From Gemmatimonadota bacterium (GTDB taxonomy: Bacteria > Latescibacterota > UBA2968 > UBA8231), in contig JABJJN010000024.1 of the NCBI GenBank assembly GCA_018660835.1, forward strand, positions 187,663 through 251,662: a DNA stretch of 64,000 nucleotides. The letters run 5' to 3'. The notes below the pieces were generated by a model. The model made no database searches and was not told the DNA's origin. It saw only the letters and a list, made by a program, of their open reading frames with translations. The position numbers and the translations under genes are program-made. Positions 63,044-64,000 of the stretch are shown piece after piece (within the stretch, counting starts at the first letter, position 1; each line of letters starts with the position of its first letter).

Positions 63044-63445
63044 CTATCCGCATTCAGCCTTCATGTCTGCGATGACAGCGCTTCTGAAGAGTGAATTTTG
63101 GGGGATGTCGTTCATTTCAAACGCATTGACTTCCCAAGAACCTCCGTTAATCCTGAACTGTAGCGAAGCATTTACCGTATCACCCAAATACGTGATGCGC
63201 CCTGTCAGATTTACATATGTATTTCCATCGGTAGCGGTGATGGCCTCCCACTTTGCGCTTCCGAAATAGCAACTGGCCAGCTGCCCTACTGTTTTGCTCG
63301 GGTAGTCGCTAAAGTTTCCCTGACGCACGATGTCAACCGTACCTGATCCGGGGCCAGACGGACTCTTATCGTCATCTCCGCATGCGGTGATCACTAGGAA
63401 GCCGACAGCGGCGACTAGGTGAAACGCAATTCTCCGATTCTTCAT
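63044..63445 (-). CDS. Lipoprotein of unknown function
   Basis: 133 aa. Lipobox in AAVGFLVITACGDDDKSPSG followed by a Ser/Gly/Pro linker, then a compact beta-rich domain (SCYFGSAKWEAITATDGNTY, RITYLGDTVNASLQFRI) with a C-terminal Cys. Surface or periplasmic anchor. Two inverted repeats lie just upstream of its ATG (63467-63505 and 63511-63539). First gene of the AT-rich minus-strand set. Confidence 0.72.
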   Translation of the reverse strand: MKNRRIAFHLVAAVGFLVITACGDDDKSPSGPGSGTVDIVRQGNFSDYPSKTVGQLASCYFGSAKWEAITATDGNTYVNLTGRITYLGDTVNASLQFRINGGSWEVNAFEMNDIPQNSLFRSAVIADMKAECG

Positions 63446-63466
63446 CCTATGCTTTCTCTTGGATAA

Positions 63467-63539
63467 GGAATTGAGGCCTCCTGGGGCTCAGAATGTCTCA
63501 ATTCCCATAAGTTGACTGAGAAAGTGATTGGAAGTCAAC
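63467..63539. promoter_or_regulatory. Two inverted repeats upstream of the lipoprotein gene
   Basis: GGAATTGAG (63467-63475) pairs with CTCAATTCC (63497-63505); GTTGACT (63511-63517) pairs with AGTCAAC (63533-63539). Both lie 20-95 bases upstream of ATG 63445. They could be operator sites or a 5'-leader structure. Nothing else is seen between 63446 and 63717. Confidence 0.35.
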
Positions 63540-63717
63540 AACATTTGTGTCAGAAATTATTTTTTCTCTACATATTCCGCAGGTTTTACGTCTCACCATC
63601 GCTAATATCGATGACTTGAACTCGTGGTCATCACGGCTGACGATGTGGGCAGGTGGTTGATATCAAGCACTTCGACTTCGCTACGTAGTTTCTGAACGCT
63701 TGAGCTGTCCCCAAACA

Positions 63718-63757
63718 AGGAAACGGGACCGAGAGATTCATTCTCCCAGCCCCGTCT
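63718..63757. terminator. Hairpin copy 2, degenerate
   Basis: Same arrangement as 60811-60850: the left arm AAACGGGACC is identical, the right arm reads AGCCCCGTCT with three mismatches, so the stem is weak. It follows the copy-2 gene tail on the minus strand. Confidence 0.45.
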
Positions 63758-63845
63758 GTAATTTCAGCTGACCTGTATACAGCGGTCAGTATTTCCTGTC
63801 TATCTCAGAGTGAGCCTGAGCGACTACTCCTAGTTGGAAGCTACC

Positions 63846-64000
63846 CTACTTCACTGACTCTTTGGACTTCGCTTCCACCTTCTCTACAACCTTCTTCTTC
63901 CGCTTCTTTCCGCTTCTGGCTTACCAATGGTATTGGTCCAGGTTGCAGTAGCCACATCGACGGTATTACCCACAGACGGAAGCTTACCATCCTGGTCGAT
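63846..64000 (-). CDS. Lysine-rich 3' gene end, copy 2; partial at the window edge
   Basis: A gene entering from beyond 64000. In one frame it reads IDQDGKLPSVGNTVDVATAT then WTNTIGKPEAERSG and stops at 63884; a one-base shift restores a tail GKKRKKKVVEKVEAKSKESV ending at 63846. The shifted tail matches copy 1 (KKWKKKAVEKKEEK), so a frameshift near 63905 is likely. Body and function lie outside the window. Confidence 0.45.

Noticed and set aside
1..64000. CRISPR array
   Set aside because: No regularly spaced 25-40 bp repeats were seen anywhere; the only tandem repeats are the short ones at 44.65-44.79 kb.
1..64000. tRNA, rRNA or riboswitch
   Set aside because: No cloverleaf with a TTCGA-type T-loop, no rRNA segments and no recognised riboswitch core were found by eye; a covariance-model scan would be needed to exclude small RNAs.

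Overview
The window looks like chromosomal DNA from an uncultured, probably marine Gram-negative bacterium of the Latescibacterota or Poribacteria type. That placement is inferred from gene content: phytanoyl-CoA dioxygenase family proteins, a uroporphyrinogen decarboxylase-like protein, three Cys-type sulfatases, sialidase-like propellers, an LLM flavoprotein, Gfo/Idh/MocA and TIM-barrel sugar enzymes, lipoproteins and a DUF3078 protein. There is no rRNA, tRNA or phylogenetic marker long enough to settle it; bS21, HflKC and Sdh are the best markers to test. Most of the window is moderately GC-rich. The last ~3.4 kb is visibly AT-richer.

Layout. 0-8.3 kb: accessory metabolism (PhyH, heparinase II/III-like lyase, URO-D-like protein, MATE pump, polysaccharide deacetylase, FAD oxidoreductase). 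8.3-22.6 kb: bS21, then a mainly minus-strand run of small single-domain genes (GNATs, phosphotransferase, DinB, MazG-like, HAD, P-loop kinase, MBL) in which an unusual number are broken by internal deletions, frameshifts or chimeric junctions. Inside it lie an isolated phage-type lysis pair (3-TM holin plus M15 endopeptidase), a lipoprotein DsbA and intact hflK-hflC. 22.6-31 kb: two ankyrin proteins, a metallophosphoesterase, an esterase-HIT pair, a second phosphotransferase, a methyltransferase and a GH32-like protein, then a 185-bp element with ~40-bp inverted repeats. 31-35 kb: a tightly overlapping sdhC-sdhA-sdhB operon with a trailing TPR-like gene. 35-44.6 kb: LLM oxidoreductase, sulfatase, isochorismatase-like hydrolase, a PcfJ-family protein, a class III aminotransferase with a CPBP-like membrane protein, an FtsX scar, a BNR_4 protein and an FAH-family hydrolase. 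44.9-54.5 kb: a seven-gene minus-strand operon (PhyH, MFS, PhyH, DUF3347-like lipoprotein, DUF3078 protein, TIM-barrel isomerase, Gfo/Idh/MocA), then a serine hydrolase-aldo/keto reductase pair and a DHDPS-family aldolase. 54.5-59.5 kb: two more sulfatases, an unknown polytopic membrane protein and an inositol monophosphatase.

From 59.7 kb a comM/yifB gene reads normally through Walker A and then stops abruptly within the conserved RPFRAPHH(T/S)ISD block. Everything after it is AT-rich: four envelope genes (three lipoproteins and a small beta-barrel) flanked by two diverged copies of a lysine-rich 3' gene end plus hairpin. The simplest reading is an island, or the scar of one, interrupting comM.

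The intact genes suggest a scavenger that attacks sulfated and uronic-acid polysaccharides (lyase, sulfatases, deacetylase, GH32-like, BNR proteins) and feeds the products to sugar-acid enzymes (Gfo/Idh/MocA, isomerase, DHDPS-like aldolase, FAH, AKR). No sulfatase-maturing enzyme is encoded here. All functions are assigned by reading motifs in the translated sequence; no database search was run.
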